From positions 250,000 to 313,999 of the forward strand of contig KN832565.1 in the NCBI GenBank assembly GCA_000827205.1: a stretch of 64,000 nucleotides of DNA, read 5' to 3'. Every line of letters starts with the position of its first letter. Positions within the stretch are counted from its first letter, which is position 1. The DNA is from Plicaturopsis crispa FD-325 SS-3 (Eukaryota > Basidiomycota > Agaricomycetes > Amylocorticiales > Amylocorticiaceae). The position numbers and the translations under genes are program-made. Shown in pieces: positions 1 through 10,663 of the stretch. The notes below the pieces were generated by a model. The model was not told where the DNA came from, did no database searches, and saw nothing but the letters and a program-made list of their open reading frames with translations.

Positions 1-568
1 AATAACGGGCCGAACGCATATGCGAGGATGAACACGCTTGTGCACATGGCGAGAATAGCATCGCTTGTGATGCCGAATTCTGCGCCAAGGAGGGTGGAGG
101 CGGGGGCGATCATGGTGGAGGAGATCGGAGAGATGAATGTGAAGGCGGATACAATAGCTGTTGCGGACCATTTGCGGCCGAACGACCAACTGCGCGAAGG
201 AACGTTAGTGATCAAGTACACGGGCATGATGGGGCAGGCGCGCCAGGGTGCAGCCTCTAGAAAGGCTAAACATGGTCCTCCCGCTCGCCTGTCGCACATA
301 TGGCTCCTGTGTGATCGCATTATGCCTCTCGAGCCACTCACTTTTTGGGATTCATGGGGTCGTCTGGCCCGTCCCAATCGACGACATATTCGCCTACATC
401 GTCCTCCACCTCGTTCTTCGCAACGTCTCTGTCGCATCCCTTCTCCGCGAGAGTGTGCACCGACGTCGAGGACCGCGACTTGAGCTCGACATCTCCACTG
501 ACATTCAATCCTGGCCGATTTTCCTCGCTGCCGTCGGCGGCGGGTGCTCCATGGGTAAGAAATGGCAT
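1..568 (-). CDS. MFS drug/polyamine:H+ antiporter (DHA1-like), 5' part only
   Basis: N-terminal part of a major facilitator superfamily transporter that runs off the left edge. Exon 1 is 342-568 (ATG at 566-568) and exon 2 is 189 down to the edge. The 152-bp intron has a GTGAGT donor and a CAG acceptor, and splicing restores the reading frame exactly. Exon 1 gives a hydrophilic cytosolic tail ending in DWDGPDDPMNPKNW, the hallmark pre-TM1 motif of fungal DHA1 transporters. Exon 2 gives the first membrane helices (AFTFISPISSTMIAPA, then SVFILAYAFGPL). Known family members export drugs, polyamines or other toxic small molecules across the plasma membrane. The substrate cannot be told from this fragment. 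Confidence 0.9.
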
Positions 569-1550
569 CCAGCGGAGGAACGGCTGAGGTGGTCGTTGTC
601 GTCTTGCAACAGGGAGATGTAGCGGCCGCCATGTTGCAAGCAGAGTTTATGAGAGATAGCAGCAAATGACCGAGCGATATGACATCTGCACGAGGAGGGC
701 CGATATTAGGCGGGTGTTATCTCAGGGGAAACCGCAGATTCCGAGAGAAAGCCGACGACGACTGGCATGATTTTCAATATCGCCTACTTACTATCTCAGT
801 CTGCGCATCAATTTCCAAGATAAAGCTTTGAAGGGCGCTCTAGAGTCTACAGCACTACCAGTGGGGGACACAGGGGAGCACTGGTGGGCAGCATCACCAG
901 CCCATACACGACAAGTTCCTTGGACCGAATTTCGCTCGGACGAGCTCCGCGTAATACGTTGACCCACTGCGCATCACCGCCTGAACGAGAGATTATGGTC
1001 ATCGTTTGCGTAAGATTATGCCGGCTAGCCGTTGTCGAATCGCGGACATGGGGACTAGGAGCAAAAGAGAGGATCCTAATTGGCGTACCGTGACATAGAG
1101 GGAGGACGAGACGTCGAGATGTCGGACCGGGACGACTCGGAAGTGGGCTGTGAGCCGAACGTACGGAAACAATTTAGGTTCATTCTCCGCGGCGATTTAG
1201 AATCCACCGTGGCGGTATACCGGCTACCACAAGGCTACCACCTCGTTTTCTCCTTTATTCAGAATCGGCGGGTTCAGAACGATGTACGCTCATGGAGGGT
1301 ACATGAGAGGAAGTTAACAGTAGTGCCTTTCTATCACCGATACTACTCTACCTTGTGAACAGTCATCGGTACGGGGAAAACGCAACTCAAGTACATCGAC
1401 AAGGGGATGACTACGAGCAGGGAGCGGACGAGCAGAGGAATAAATGGAGTCGTCTATATCGAAGGGTCGGCTGCATACATATTACCAGACGGTAAATCAC
1501 TGACCAAGAGAACAAGCGACGAGCTCACCATAAGATCGGCGTCATGAATA
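569..1550. other. Intergenic, no gene recognised
   Basis: Upstream region of the MFS gene. It holds short open frames on both strands, none with a recognisable motif or a convincing splice pattern. Probably promoter of the transporter plus 3' flank of the next gene. Confidence 0.5.
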
Positions 1551-1985
1551 TCACTCCTCCCATTCAGGCTTCAGAGCGGCCATGATCACCTCTGGCGTGA
1601 TGCGATCGTACACCCAACCCTTCTTCTTCATCGGGGCAATAGCATCAAGACACCACGCTCTGCATGCACGGTGATTTCCCCAGATCGTCACGCCGTCTTG
1701 GCGGAGCGGAATCGTCTCGAGTAGCTCGGTGACCGCGTCGAGGCTGTCCTTCGGCACCTCGCCGATGTGGATGATTCCCTCGACAGTGTCGGGTTTGAGC
1801 CGGATCTGCTTCTCCTCGCCTTCGTAGCGCAGATGAGGCGCCGCGCCCTGCACCTGGTGAAAGACTGTGCGGGACTGTTTGGTGTCGATCCAAAACGACC
1901 AGTGCGGCAGGAGGGGGGTCTGAGTAGTCTCGTCGATACCACGGGTGTACGAGTCGACGTAGAGGTTGTACGATGTTTCAGGCAT
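1551..1985 (-). CDS. Small uncharacterised fungal protein (144 aa)
   Basis: Single-exon frame of 144 residues with ATG at 1983-1985. I do not recognise the family with certainty. The composition is protein-like (aromatic-rich, evenly mixed charge) with motifs such as PHWSFWID near residue 27, FHQVQGA near 42 and WGNHRACRAWC near 102. Trp/His-rich N-terminal blocks of this kind occur in several short uncharacterised agaricomycete proteins. There is no signal peptide and no membrane segment. The C-terminus is acidic (PEWEE). The gene lies between the MFS and APH-fold kinase genes on the same strand, with about 300 bp on the APH side. Function unknown. Confidence 0.6.
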   Translation of the reverse strand: MPETSYNLYVDSYTRGIDETTQTPLLPHWSFWIDTKQSRTVFHQVQGAAPHLRYEGEEKQIRLKPDTVEGIIHIGEVPKDSLDAVTELLETIPLRQDGVTIWGNHRACRAWCLDAIAPMKKKGWVYDRITPEVIMAALKPEWEE

Positions 1986-2286
1986 CGCTAAAGGTGCGTG
2001 TTTTTGAGCAAGGGTATTGCACGGTTTATCGAGAACGATAGGTGACAGTAAGGGAATCGATCTCGACGAAAGGCAAGGATTCCCTTATTTGGGTTTCGGT
2101 CACGGAATCGCGTGATACGTGCCGCGTCGACGTCGCGTTCTGCATCGAGACGTGAGCTCAAGGATATATAATTGAAGAGTCGAGCACGTACTCGGCTTTC
2201 GAGACTGACACTGCAAGGCCGCGGCAAAACATTCAAGACGAAGCGACATGTTCTGTGCCGGACACCATCCAAAGTGTACAAAAAGT
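1986..2286. other. Short intergenic region
   Basis: About 300 bp between two minus-strand genes; presumably the promoter of the small unknown protein and the 3' UTR of the APH-fold kinase gene. No motif stands out. Confidence 0.4.
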
Positions 2287-3069
2287 TCAGAAATATTCCA
2301 ACTCTTCATCAGTGCTCCATTCTTCCACATACGATTGCATGATCTGGTGCACGCAGTCTCTCCATAGCTCCGTGTCACAGAAACCATACCGTGCCTTCCT
2401 ATACTCCCAATACTCAGGCCAGAACCCCGCCATTTCCCAATCAATGATCGCGACGACTTTCCCAGTGGTAGGGTCAACAAGAATGTGCCTTGCACCCAAG
2501 TCGGCATGCGTGAACACGACCGAGTGACCGTCGAATAGTCTAGAGCGAGTAGAGCGATAGCGATCGGGCGATGAATGGCGCTTGTACCTTGCGAGGAGAA
2601 GATTGTGGAAGTCATGCACGGAGTGCAAGGGACCGAACGGTTCGGCGTTGTTAACCCTATGGTCCATGGCAGCTCCGCCCGAGCACGACTCTATCCATCC
2701 GGGGTGCGGCTGAGGAAGGGCTCGCATCTCCGCAATGTACGCTCGTAGTTGAACGATGACATACGACCGGCTTGCGTCGGTCATCTGTTTCCAGGCCTCG
2801 TCCACCCCCACCCCCTCTACGAACTCCATTATCAGATACGCCTCTTCGTCTTTCCCGGTTTCCCCGACTTCGAGCACACGAGGGACTGGGATAGACGTGT
2901 TGGCCCGAACAAAAGCCATTGCTTCAGCTTCTCGGTAGACATGTGGCGAGTATCCGCGTTTGAGGATACGGGAGGGATCGATACGAGTCGCTCGTTCGGA
3001 AGAGGTCTCCATGTCGAACGTCAAGTAGGGAAGGTCACAATCGTTCAAGATTTCACAGTTCGATTCCAT
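2287..3069 (-). CDS. APH-fold phosphotransferase / aminoglycoside-phosphotransferase-like kinase
   Basis: Intronless 260-residue protein of the APH/choline-kinase fold, a common expanded family in agaricomycetes. Visible elements: an N-lobe with EAEAMAFVRANTSIPVPRV near residues 47-65, then LIMEFVEGVGVDEAW (78-93) corresponding to the hinge. The catalytic loop is FTHADLGARHILVD near residues 185-198, followed by the metal-binding segment VAIIDWEMAGFWPEYWEY. The catalytic Asp of HADL and the DWE aspartate are present, but the loop Asn that normally follows (xxNIL) is His (RHIL). The protein is shorter than many relatives, having little sequence before the N-lobe. Known relatives phosphorylate hydroxylated small molecules; the substrate here is unknown. 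The odd catalytic loop leaves activity in doubt. Confidence 0.85.
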   Translation of the reverse strand: MESNCEILNDCDLPYLTFDMETSSERATRIDPSRILKRGYSPHVYREAEAMAFVRANTSIPVPRVLEVGETGKDEEAYLIMEFVEGVGVDEAWKQMTDASRSYVIVQLRAYIAEMRALPQPHPGWIESCSGGAAMDHRVNNAEPFGPLHSVHDFHNLLLARYKRHSSPDRYRSTRSRLFDGHSVVFTHADLGARHILVDPTTGKVVAIIDWEMAGFWPEYWEYRKARYGFCDTELWRDCVHQIMQSYVEEWSTDEELEYF

Positions 3070-3489
3070 AGTAATATGGCAAAGTCAAGAGAAGTAGGCT
3101 GTTGGCATTCGGTACTGGTGTTGGCCAGGTGCTGACACGAGAAGATGATTCGGAGTCAAATTGAGTTCGTTCTCCGCGCGCGCACTCAAGCGTAGGCTGC
3201 GACAGGCTGCGACTCGATCATACTCCTTCGTTACAAAATGTGTAAGTATCCTGCTCCGTCTCGTCTTTCCTCGAACGCCAATGGTTTCAGATTTTTTCGT
3301 AACGCGACAATACGAAAAACCCTACATGAACTGGATGATACTAGGACGCCGAAGTAATCACAACCGCCTTCAAGTTGAGCTCCATACTGTGACCCCATCA
3401 TACAAGTATCATACAAGTACAGGAAGTCGGTACAGTCCTTTCTTTATTTCTACTTATCTTTTCGTTCCGGCTAACCCAGTATAACGCTT
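3070..3489. other. Intergenic, no gene recognised
   Basis: About 420 bp between the APH-fold kinase start and the end of the next minus-strand gene. Nothing beyond a likely promoter. Confidence 0.4.
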
Positions 3490-4067
3490 CTATTGCCTCG
3501 CAACTCCGTCGGGCGCATATCCCTGGCCAGATTGGTGGCCCGGGGGCGACGCGTACGCTGCACCCGACTGCTGCTGCGAACGTGGCGGGAGATCCGGAGC
3601 CTGCTGCTGTGCAGTCACGCCACCCGATGGAGCACCGTGTGCAGTATGAGGCGGAGGAAGCGTGCCTCCCGAACCTGGGGCGCTCTCGTACTGTCCTGCG
3701 CCGCCCGTTCCCGCGGTGGAGGGTGCGGCGCCATTGCCAGCGTAGCCAGACGACGCGTCGCTACCTGCATAGCCGGGCGATGCAGTGGTAGCCCCCGCCG
3801 TTTGCGTGCCCTCGACGTTTCCCAGCCCCTGCCTCCACTCCTGGTGTCCGCTCTGCGCTATCTCGGTGTTCTTCAGCCCCTTCGGATGCTCGGCGTCTCC
3901 GGTAGCACGATCGAGGTTGGACATGGCCTCGCCGCGGATCGTTTCACCCAGGCCGTGCACTACGTGGTAGCCGCCCCTGCAATACACGGTCAGAATAAAC
4001 CCTACTCGAAGTGCATCTGTACTCACTTGATCTTGCTCCCGATGCCGGTTCCAGTGTTGGATGTCAT
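3490..4067 (-). CDS. Small hydrophilic Gly/Pro/Gln-rich protein (175 aa)
   Basis: Two exons, 4027-4067 and 3490-3976, joined across a 50-bp intron (GTGAGT donor, CAG acceptor). The spliced product is 175 residues and starts MTSNTGTGIGSKIKGG. The first 75 residues are ordered-looking and resemble short fungal hydrophilic proteins: GYHVVHGLGETIRGEAM, then GLKNTEIAQSGHQEW. The remainder is low-complexity (Gly, Ala, Pro, Gln, Ser), including YAG repeats. No signal peptide or membrane segment. By eye it is reminiscent of CsbD-like or stress-induced hydrophilic proteins, but I cannot name a family. A TATA-like box lies about 90 bp upstream of the start codon. Confidence 0.7.
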
Positions 4068-4155
4068 TTCTATTGGTTTTATTACGGGCAAGTCCTGTGT
4101 ATGTGGGATGCGTTTGGATTGAGGAAACAACAGCAACCTCCTAGAACTGGACGGG

Positions 4156-4163
4156 CTTTTATA
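4156..4163 (-). promoter_or_regulatory. TATA-like box of the small hydrophilic protein gene
   Basis: TATAAAAG on the minus strand, about 90 bp upstream of the ATG at 4065-4067, a spacing suited to a core promoter. Confidence 0.45.
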
Positions 4164-4436
4164 CGCTGGGCGTCAAAGTTTGTCTCCGTGGATGAAGGGA
4201 GCCACTGACGGGCTGCGCGTAAGTCATGACGTCACACCGATCCGCCTTTTCCATTCAACGCTCGAGATTTTGCATCGCTCAAAGAAAGAGAAGTCACAGA
4301 CATATCATTCCATTCTATCCACAAACAACATAGAGTCATTACCATGTACATAACACATATCCAGAGAATAATAAAGTAGAAATGTAGAAATCGTAACATT
4401 CATTACACCTTCTCATCAAACCAGCCGCATCCGCGT

Positions 4437-7400
4437 TCAGGCCAGAGCCAACAGCCCCACTCTCTCCTCTCGTACTCCAACTAGCAGCACGAACTTGTGC
4501 CCCTCCGCCTTTCGCTTCGCCACAGCCTCTCGTATCAGTGGCGCGTATGCGGTGTGCTGCGACGGGAACGCCGCGACGACCGAGCGCCACGTATCTTCAT
4601 CCGTTAGCCACGCCGCGGACCTCGTGAGCATGTCGAATACAGTCGGCGTGACGTCTACCCCGACCGTAGGCATACCAGATAACACCTCCGACTTCAGCTG
4701 TGTCGTAATGTCAAACGCTAGTGATTGAATAGGCATTTAGCACATGGATTTCATGCCCATGATACAGACAACACACCTCTATCCGAGAAAATCTGCTTCG
4801 TCTGCCTCCTCTGTTTCTTCGTATCCGCGGGAAGTATGAGCTGTACCTCGTCCGACGCCGGCATCTCCTTCGCCGTCGCACTTGTGGACAGATTCTCCGT
4901 AAACGCTGGGGCGCCACTCGTCGACGCGTCAATGCGCTTCTGCTCCGCGATCTGCTGGTGCAGCCACCCCACCAGTTCCTGCCGCGTGATCTCGTACTCT
5001 GTGCCCTTGAGAACGCTCTTCACCTTGAACGCGGGTGCAGGCCTCGCCGTGCGCGGACGCGGATACACCGTGAACCTGAGCACCTAGCGTCAGCCGTCGC
5101 CAAATCGACTAGCGCTTGAAGAGGCACTCACAGAATGCCCTCGCGTGCACACGCATCGACGTGGTTCTCGTGCTCCGCGTCGCGCAGCCCGCTCTCGTAC
5201 ATCACGTCCGCGCTAATCCCGTGCTGCCACAGCAGCGCCGCGACCTCGAGGCGTTCCTGGAGGTAGCCCGCCTGGTACGAGACGACATACACGTCGCACC
5301 GCCGCGGACTCCAGAAGCCGAACGACCGCTGCTCCTTGACGAGCGCTTTCACGGACGTGCTCTGGTAAGCCGCGAGCGCCATCGTGATCTTGTCCAGCGC
5401 GATCTGGCCACCGAAGGCACATACGCGCTCGGATGGATTCTTGAGGAGGGAGTGTTGTGATATCAGGTTGTCGTACCTATTTTGTCACGATACAGAAAGA
5501 TTTAGACTGGGATCAGGTTTCGACAGTAATAAGCTGCTGACCTTCCGCCTGCAACGAGTACGTCGGTGCGCTTGCTCCGTTTCACAAGCTCGAAGCGAAC
5601 CCCATCTTTGAAATGTGTATGGTGCTTCCCAAGCATGAGCGGGTGGAAAAAGATTGGGCGAGTCACTCCCGCTGAGTTCGCGAACTGCACAGTGTTCCTA
5701 ACTTCGTTGATAGCGTCTGAGATGAGACTGAGCAGCACAGGTGTCGCCTTCTCCAGTCGCGCGAGTATCGTATCGAAATCGTCATCTGGATATGCATAAA
5801 GCGTCAGCACCTTCAAGCTTAGACGAGGTGATTTGCAACGTACCAATTTCAGAAAGGATTTCGAGCTCATCCGCGCTGCTTCTCAGCAACCCCTTCTTGA
5901 GTAGAAGTGCTCGCTTTTGCGACGCGGAAGACTTCGATTGGGTAACGATGTCCACAACGGCGGAGCGCAGATCTTCCGGGATACGACTGAGAGCAAGATC
6001 CACAACTACAGTGACACGCCATGAGCATAAAAATTTTGACCTTAACTACGAGACGTACTTTTGGAATGCGAGATATGGATCTCGTAGAACTGCGAAAGGT
6101 TCGGGAAGTTGTCGAGGCAATCGTGAGCGATGGCGATCATCTCCGCCGCTGCAGCGACCGGACCATTCTCCAGGTCAGGCGTTATCATGTCGAATACTGC
6201 TACCTTGGTGAACTTCGGATGCCCAGCAACAGTGCTGCGACGACGTTGTTATTGAGCCTTTCTGGAAGTACGAGGAGTGCAAAGACTTACTTCGGACGAA
6301 AGATATCGGTGATATGATACCGTTTGATCCTCTTGCTGTTCATCCGCGCAGCTAAACGCGCAAATGGGACAAGGGCATTGCTGGGCAGAGCCACCAGATC
6401 GCCATGCCTATCGAGGAATGTCGCTTGGTTGGCTTGGTCTTCCGGGTTCATCACCGGCATGAGGAGAGGCGGTTCCATATCCACTGCGCCGTGGAGCCTG
6501 AAAATCTTCGACAGGTCTTGCTGGACAATATCGTTGAGTGCGGTGTGCTCCGGCAATTCCGCCTCTGCATCGTAGGTGAAGCCTCTGGCGGTTCTGGGAG
6601 GCTGGCTGAACAACGACGATAACACAGCTTGATGGTGTGGGGAATCTGGTTTCGCTAATCATCTCGACATTAGCAGATGCCCTGGCCACGAGTAGGCGCA
6701 CTCACTCATCATCTTGAGAGCAGACTTGAAGTATCCATCCGCGAGTCGTTGCGGCAACAAGGGGCTCTGAGATAGCTCGCCCGCTGTCGGACGATCATCT
6801 GGATTATGTTGTAGCAGCCAGTGTATGACTATAGAAGTTGTTAGTCGCTACTCCAGGCAACCAAAAGGCTCAGCTACTTACTTTCACGCTGTCTCGAGCG
6901 ATGAGGCTCCCATCCAGATGGAAAGATGATCGCTGACTTTCGTAGGTTTTCAAGCACAGCGAAGCGCTCCGAGTCAGTTCCGAAGCGATAGTTCATTTCG
7001 AAGAAAACGATCTGTGAGCATATATGTTAGGGCCGTCTGACTCGTCTGGAGCACGGAAGGAACATGAACATACCCCCAAGCTGTACATGTCAGCTTTCGA
7101 ATGGTTCCGCAAGCCACGTTTATTGTGGACCTGTTGAATCTCCGGGGCGATGTATAACGCCGTTCCCACCTCTGGAAGACTTCTATAAGCGTATAACTCT
7201 CGGAGGCCGATCTGAGTACTTACGAAGTGTCATATCTGGATTGGGCATGGTGATCTGTGGCGACACATCGGAGGGGTCCACTGCCGCAAGACTGGAAGTC
7301 GCGAGGCCAAAGTCTCCAACTGTAAGAAACAATGGAGGTGAATAGTAAGTGAGGGCAAATAAGATCAAGATTTACTCTTGCAGTTGCCCTTCCCATCTAT

Positions 7401-10400
7401 GAAGATGTTATTCGGTTTGATGTCTCGGTGAAGCTAGGGCGTTGTGTAAGCGACTCGACCCGCAGTACGCAAAGTCGACTCACAATTCCATACTCAGACA
7501 TATGAACCAGCGCATCCACGATTTGCTGGAAAAGTCGCCATGCTTCATCTTCAGATATCTCGCCTTCTCGGATTAACTACAGCGGCAGTGAGAGACGGTA
7601 CGCGCGCATACAAATATGCACTTACCTCTCTCAGGGTCTGGCGCTCAACGAATTCCTAGAGAGACGTCGCATCGTTTTTCTGGCAAAGGCAAAGGAGACT
7701 CACCATCTGGATGTATAGAGTCCGGGGAAGGGGTGGGGGTGCCCTTACACGGTTTTCGACAATCCCATTGGTGTTAGAAGCAAACAATGTAGCAATGGGG
7801 TCTGAATCATTGCCGCTGCTCTCATCGGATGAAACCACTTCTCCAGAGCCCGAATGCTCAAAGTGGATACTGCGAAAAGACGATCTGCTCGTAGACTTGA
7901 TAACGTCCAGGTCCTTGAGGTCGTAACTGAGGAAGTCGCTTGTAGAAGAGGCTTGACTAGCGGCTTGACTAGAGGCTTGACTGGAGGCTTGCGTGCTTCG
8001 AGACGATGTACTTGGCACAGACGTGACTCCATCTTCGGTTTTAGACGAGTCCGACGTTTCGGAAGATGCCGTGCTTGACACCGTTTCGGACGTCTCGACC
8101 CAAGTGGTATAATAACGCACTATGTATGGATGGTTCAGGCGGCTGAGAGCATTGACTTCTCGAAAGATTTTGGTGTCGCTTTGCCTCTGCCGCAGCTTGA
8201 TCTTTTTCACTGCGAAAGATTGAGTTTGTGGACAGAAATGTGACGATAAGCGGTGGCAAACATACCCGCATAGATTCGATTGTCCAAATTGTTTCTTGCT
8301 TTGACGACTTGACCGAATCCGCCTTTCCCCTGCGTACACCATACACACGTTAACATCGCGCGCGGTGAATAGCACGGGTGATATGCTTACCAGTTCTTCC
8401 AGTGCTTCCCAGTCCTCTTTCCACCGGCTGGACTGTCGCGTTCGCGCTGCGCCAGCGAAATATCCAAGCTCTGGCGACCCGCCTTGATTCCAGCCGCTGG
8501 GAGATTTCGGGTCTATATTCCATGAGTGATTGAGACGTCGCGAGGGAAAGCGGACTCACCGTGCGACGGAATGGGCGTGGTAGGCACTCGCGACGTGGAA
8601 TATGAAGCAGGCTGCCGAAAATCTGCTAGCAGGCTCAAACACGATACATTCTTCTTTGGCTGGAGCATGTTCATAGCACATTGTTGCGAGGTGGACGTTA
8701 TCGAAGCTGTATACGCCGTCAGCAACGCGGCGCAATGTAGAATTTCTGCAGCGGCCTACCAGACTGGAGAGCCAAATGAAAATCTTCAAAACGTTCCATG
8801 ACGTCTTGGCCAAGAAGCATTTGCAGGAATACGATGCCGACATAATGTATGTCGCGATTTCGATTGTAGGTCAAGGGGTCGTCTATCATGTCCTTTGAGC
8901 GCCTAGATCCCGAAGATCAGGATTAGGTTCAACTGAACGCCAAAATGCCTCATACCAGCTGTCTGGTATCAACGTTTCGTCCACGGACTGGCTCACACGG
9001 GTTCCGAGCGGGTTCGATTTGTGCATGTCTAACAGCCGCACATAATAGCCTGCCTTTCCGAGTTTGACAAGTTTAGAGTTGGTATTAAGACCTCGTGGCG
9101 CAAGACCAATGCATCGTGGGTACACTCCTGGGATGGATTGTCAATTCCGCGTCCCCTGCAGTTTTTGGATAACTTACCTCGGTGTATAATCCCCGCGGCA
9201 TGGATGGCATTTAGCGCGGACAAGATTTGGGCAATGTAATCCTGCATAGATCATGAGCGATTCAAGCTCTCAGGCTATATGCGTTTTGGCAGACTTACGC
9301 AGGCACGATCCTCCCGCAGGGATTCACAATCCTGGAGGACATCTTGCAGCGATAAGGATGGTCTTTGTTCGGACAAGATCACAAGCCGAGGGGGACTACT
9401 CGAATTGGGCGTGCTCAGTTTTACAGCGAACGTGCGCAAGAGGTTCTCATGGCGAACGGATGTCAGTTTCTGAAGTTCAACCTCCAGATCCTGAAGCTTA
9501 GCACGGCCTATATATTTATTAGATGGTGATCCCGATTTAGCACGGAAGGACGCACCTCCACTGCCTGAATAGTACGGCGACTCAAACGTCACCATGAAAA
9601 GCTCCAGTGGTAACGTCGCGTGGACATCGTCGCACACAGGGTCGGCAAGATATGTAGTGCCCAAACATTCTTCGCGGGATGTCAGATATAGGTCCTACGA
9701 CGGACGAGAAAAATCCACTGACCCTCCCGCGGATGAAATATCTTCACAGAGCGGAAGCGCACACCAGCGACCTCGAGTTCTTCGTTAAACGTCTCCGTGG
9801 GCGTATCCCCTGCAGAGGGAACAGCCGTGGCGTCCGATTCGGCCCGCTTTCGTGCTTTGTAGAGCTGCGTCTTCGCATTCTGCTGTCTCTGCGTATCGGC
9901 AAGGACTTGTTCTTGGAGCTGCAGCGCAGCGCGATTTTGCCTCTCGTATTCCTGCTGACGTTCGAGGGCCTCGCGCTCTTCCTTCGCCTAGAAAAAAATA
10001 AAACGGGAAATCAGGAACACGGTTGGAGAAGCAAGCACGGCTGCACATACGCGTTCCTCGTCCATCGCTCGCTGGCTCATTTGCATAGCGAGGGACCCCG
10101 GAGCTTCCGTCGCGAGCGCGACGTTCTCTTCTAGCCAGGTTTGTGCGAAGGTGATGATCTACCAGTGACGCGCGTAAGGACCGAACACCCGACTCACGAG
10201 CGTGCGGCGTACCTCAAAAACCATGACAGAGCCTTTACTCCGTTGCGCCTCGGCATGGATCGCGTTTGATAGCTTTGCAATCTGCTCTTGTGATATTTTT
10301 TGCGTAGGTTCTTGTATGGTAAAAATAGGGCATGATAGATTTGGGTATGTCTTGGGGAACCTAAAAAAACAAGGATAGTTAGCGGACACTCCGATACGGC

Positions 10401-10663
10401 ACGTCATGCGCTGATACGCACTTGGTATGTAGATGGAAGGATATTTGGGGGGCATCCGGGCGGGACACCTTGATGATGAATTCGGGGAGTCTTGAAGCAC
10501 CCTGCACGCGTAATATGACGATCAGACTTCCCCCCGCGCGCGCGAGACGGCGCGTACGGCTCACCTTCCAAGCTTTCGGAGGGGGGCATTCGATGAAGTC
10601 GCCATCGTATATGGACTTCAGCACGGTGATTTCAGATTGTTGTTGTTCTTCTGTGGACTCCAT
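4437..10663 (-). CDS. GCN2: eIF2alpha kinase GCN2 (general amino acid control)
   Basis: Multi-exon gene encoding GCN2, the kinase that binds uncharged tRNA during amino-acid starvation and phosphorylates eIF2alpha. All family domains appear in order. The RWD domain, which contacts GCN1, begins at the ATG (10661-10663; SEITVLKSIYDGDF) and extends to about 10,170. A charged coiled-coil linker lies at about 9,785-10,130. A degenerate pseudokinase lies at about 8,890-9,660. The true kinase domain spans about 6,830-8,350, with AVKKIKL as the lysine strand, HRDIKPNNIFID as the catalytic loop, GDFGLAT as the metal loop and a typical long Ser-rich kinase insert. The HisRS-like domain starts near 6,625. 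The C-terminal dimerisation/ribosome-binding region ends at 4437. Introns are numerous and short; I did not fix every junction. A 12-bp tandem repeat lies in the kinase insert. Confidence 0.95.
7949..7996 (-). repeat. 12-bp minisatellite in the GCN2 kinase insert
   Basis: Four near-identical 12-bp units encoding repeated QASS/QAAS tetrapeptides inside the variable insert of the kinase N-lobe. The frame is kept because the unit is a multiple of three. Confidence 0.7.

Noticed and set aside
5515-5532. 18-bp identical match between the GCN2 gene and the hAT-like element interior (near 43,574-43,591)
   Set aside because: Isolated, with no extended similarity or terminal structure on either side. 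Probably chance.
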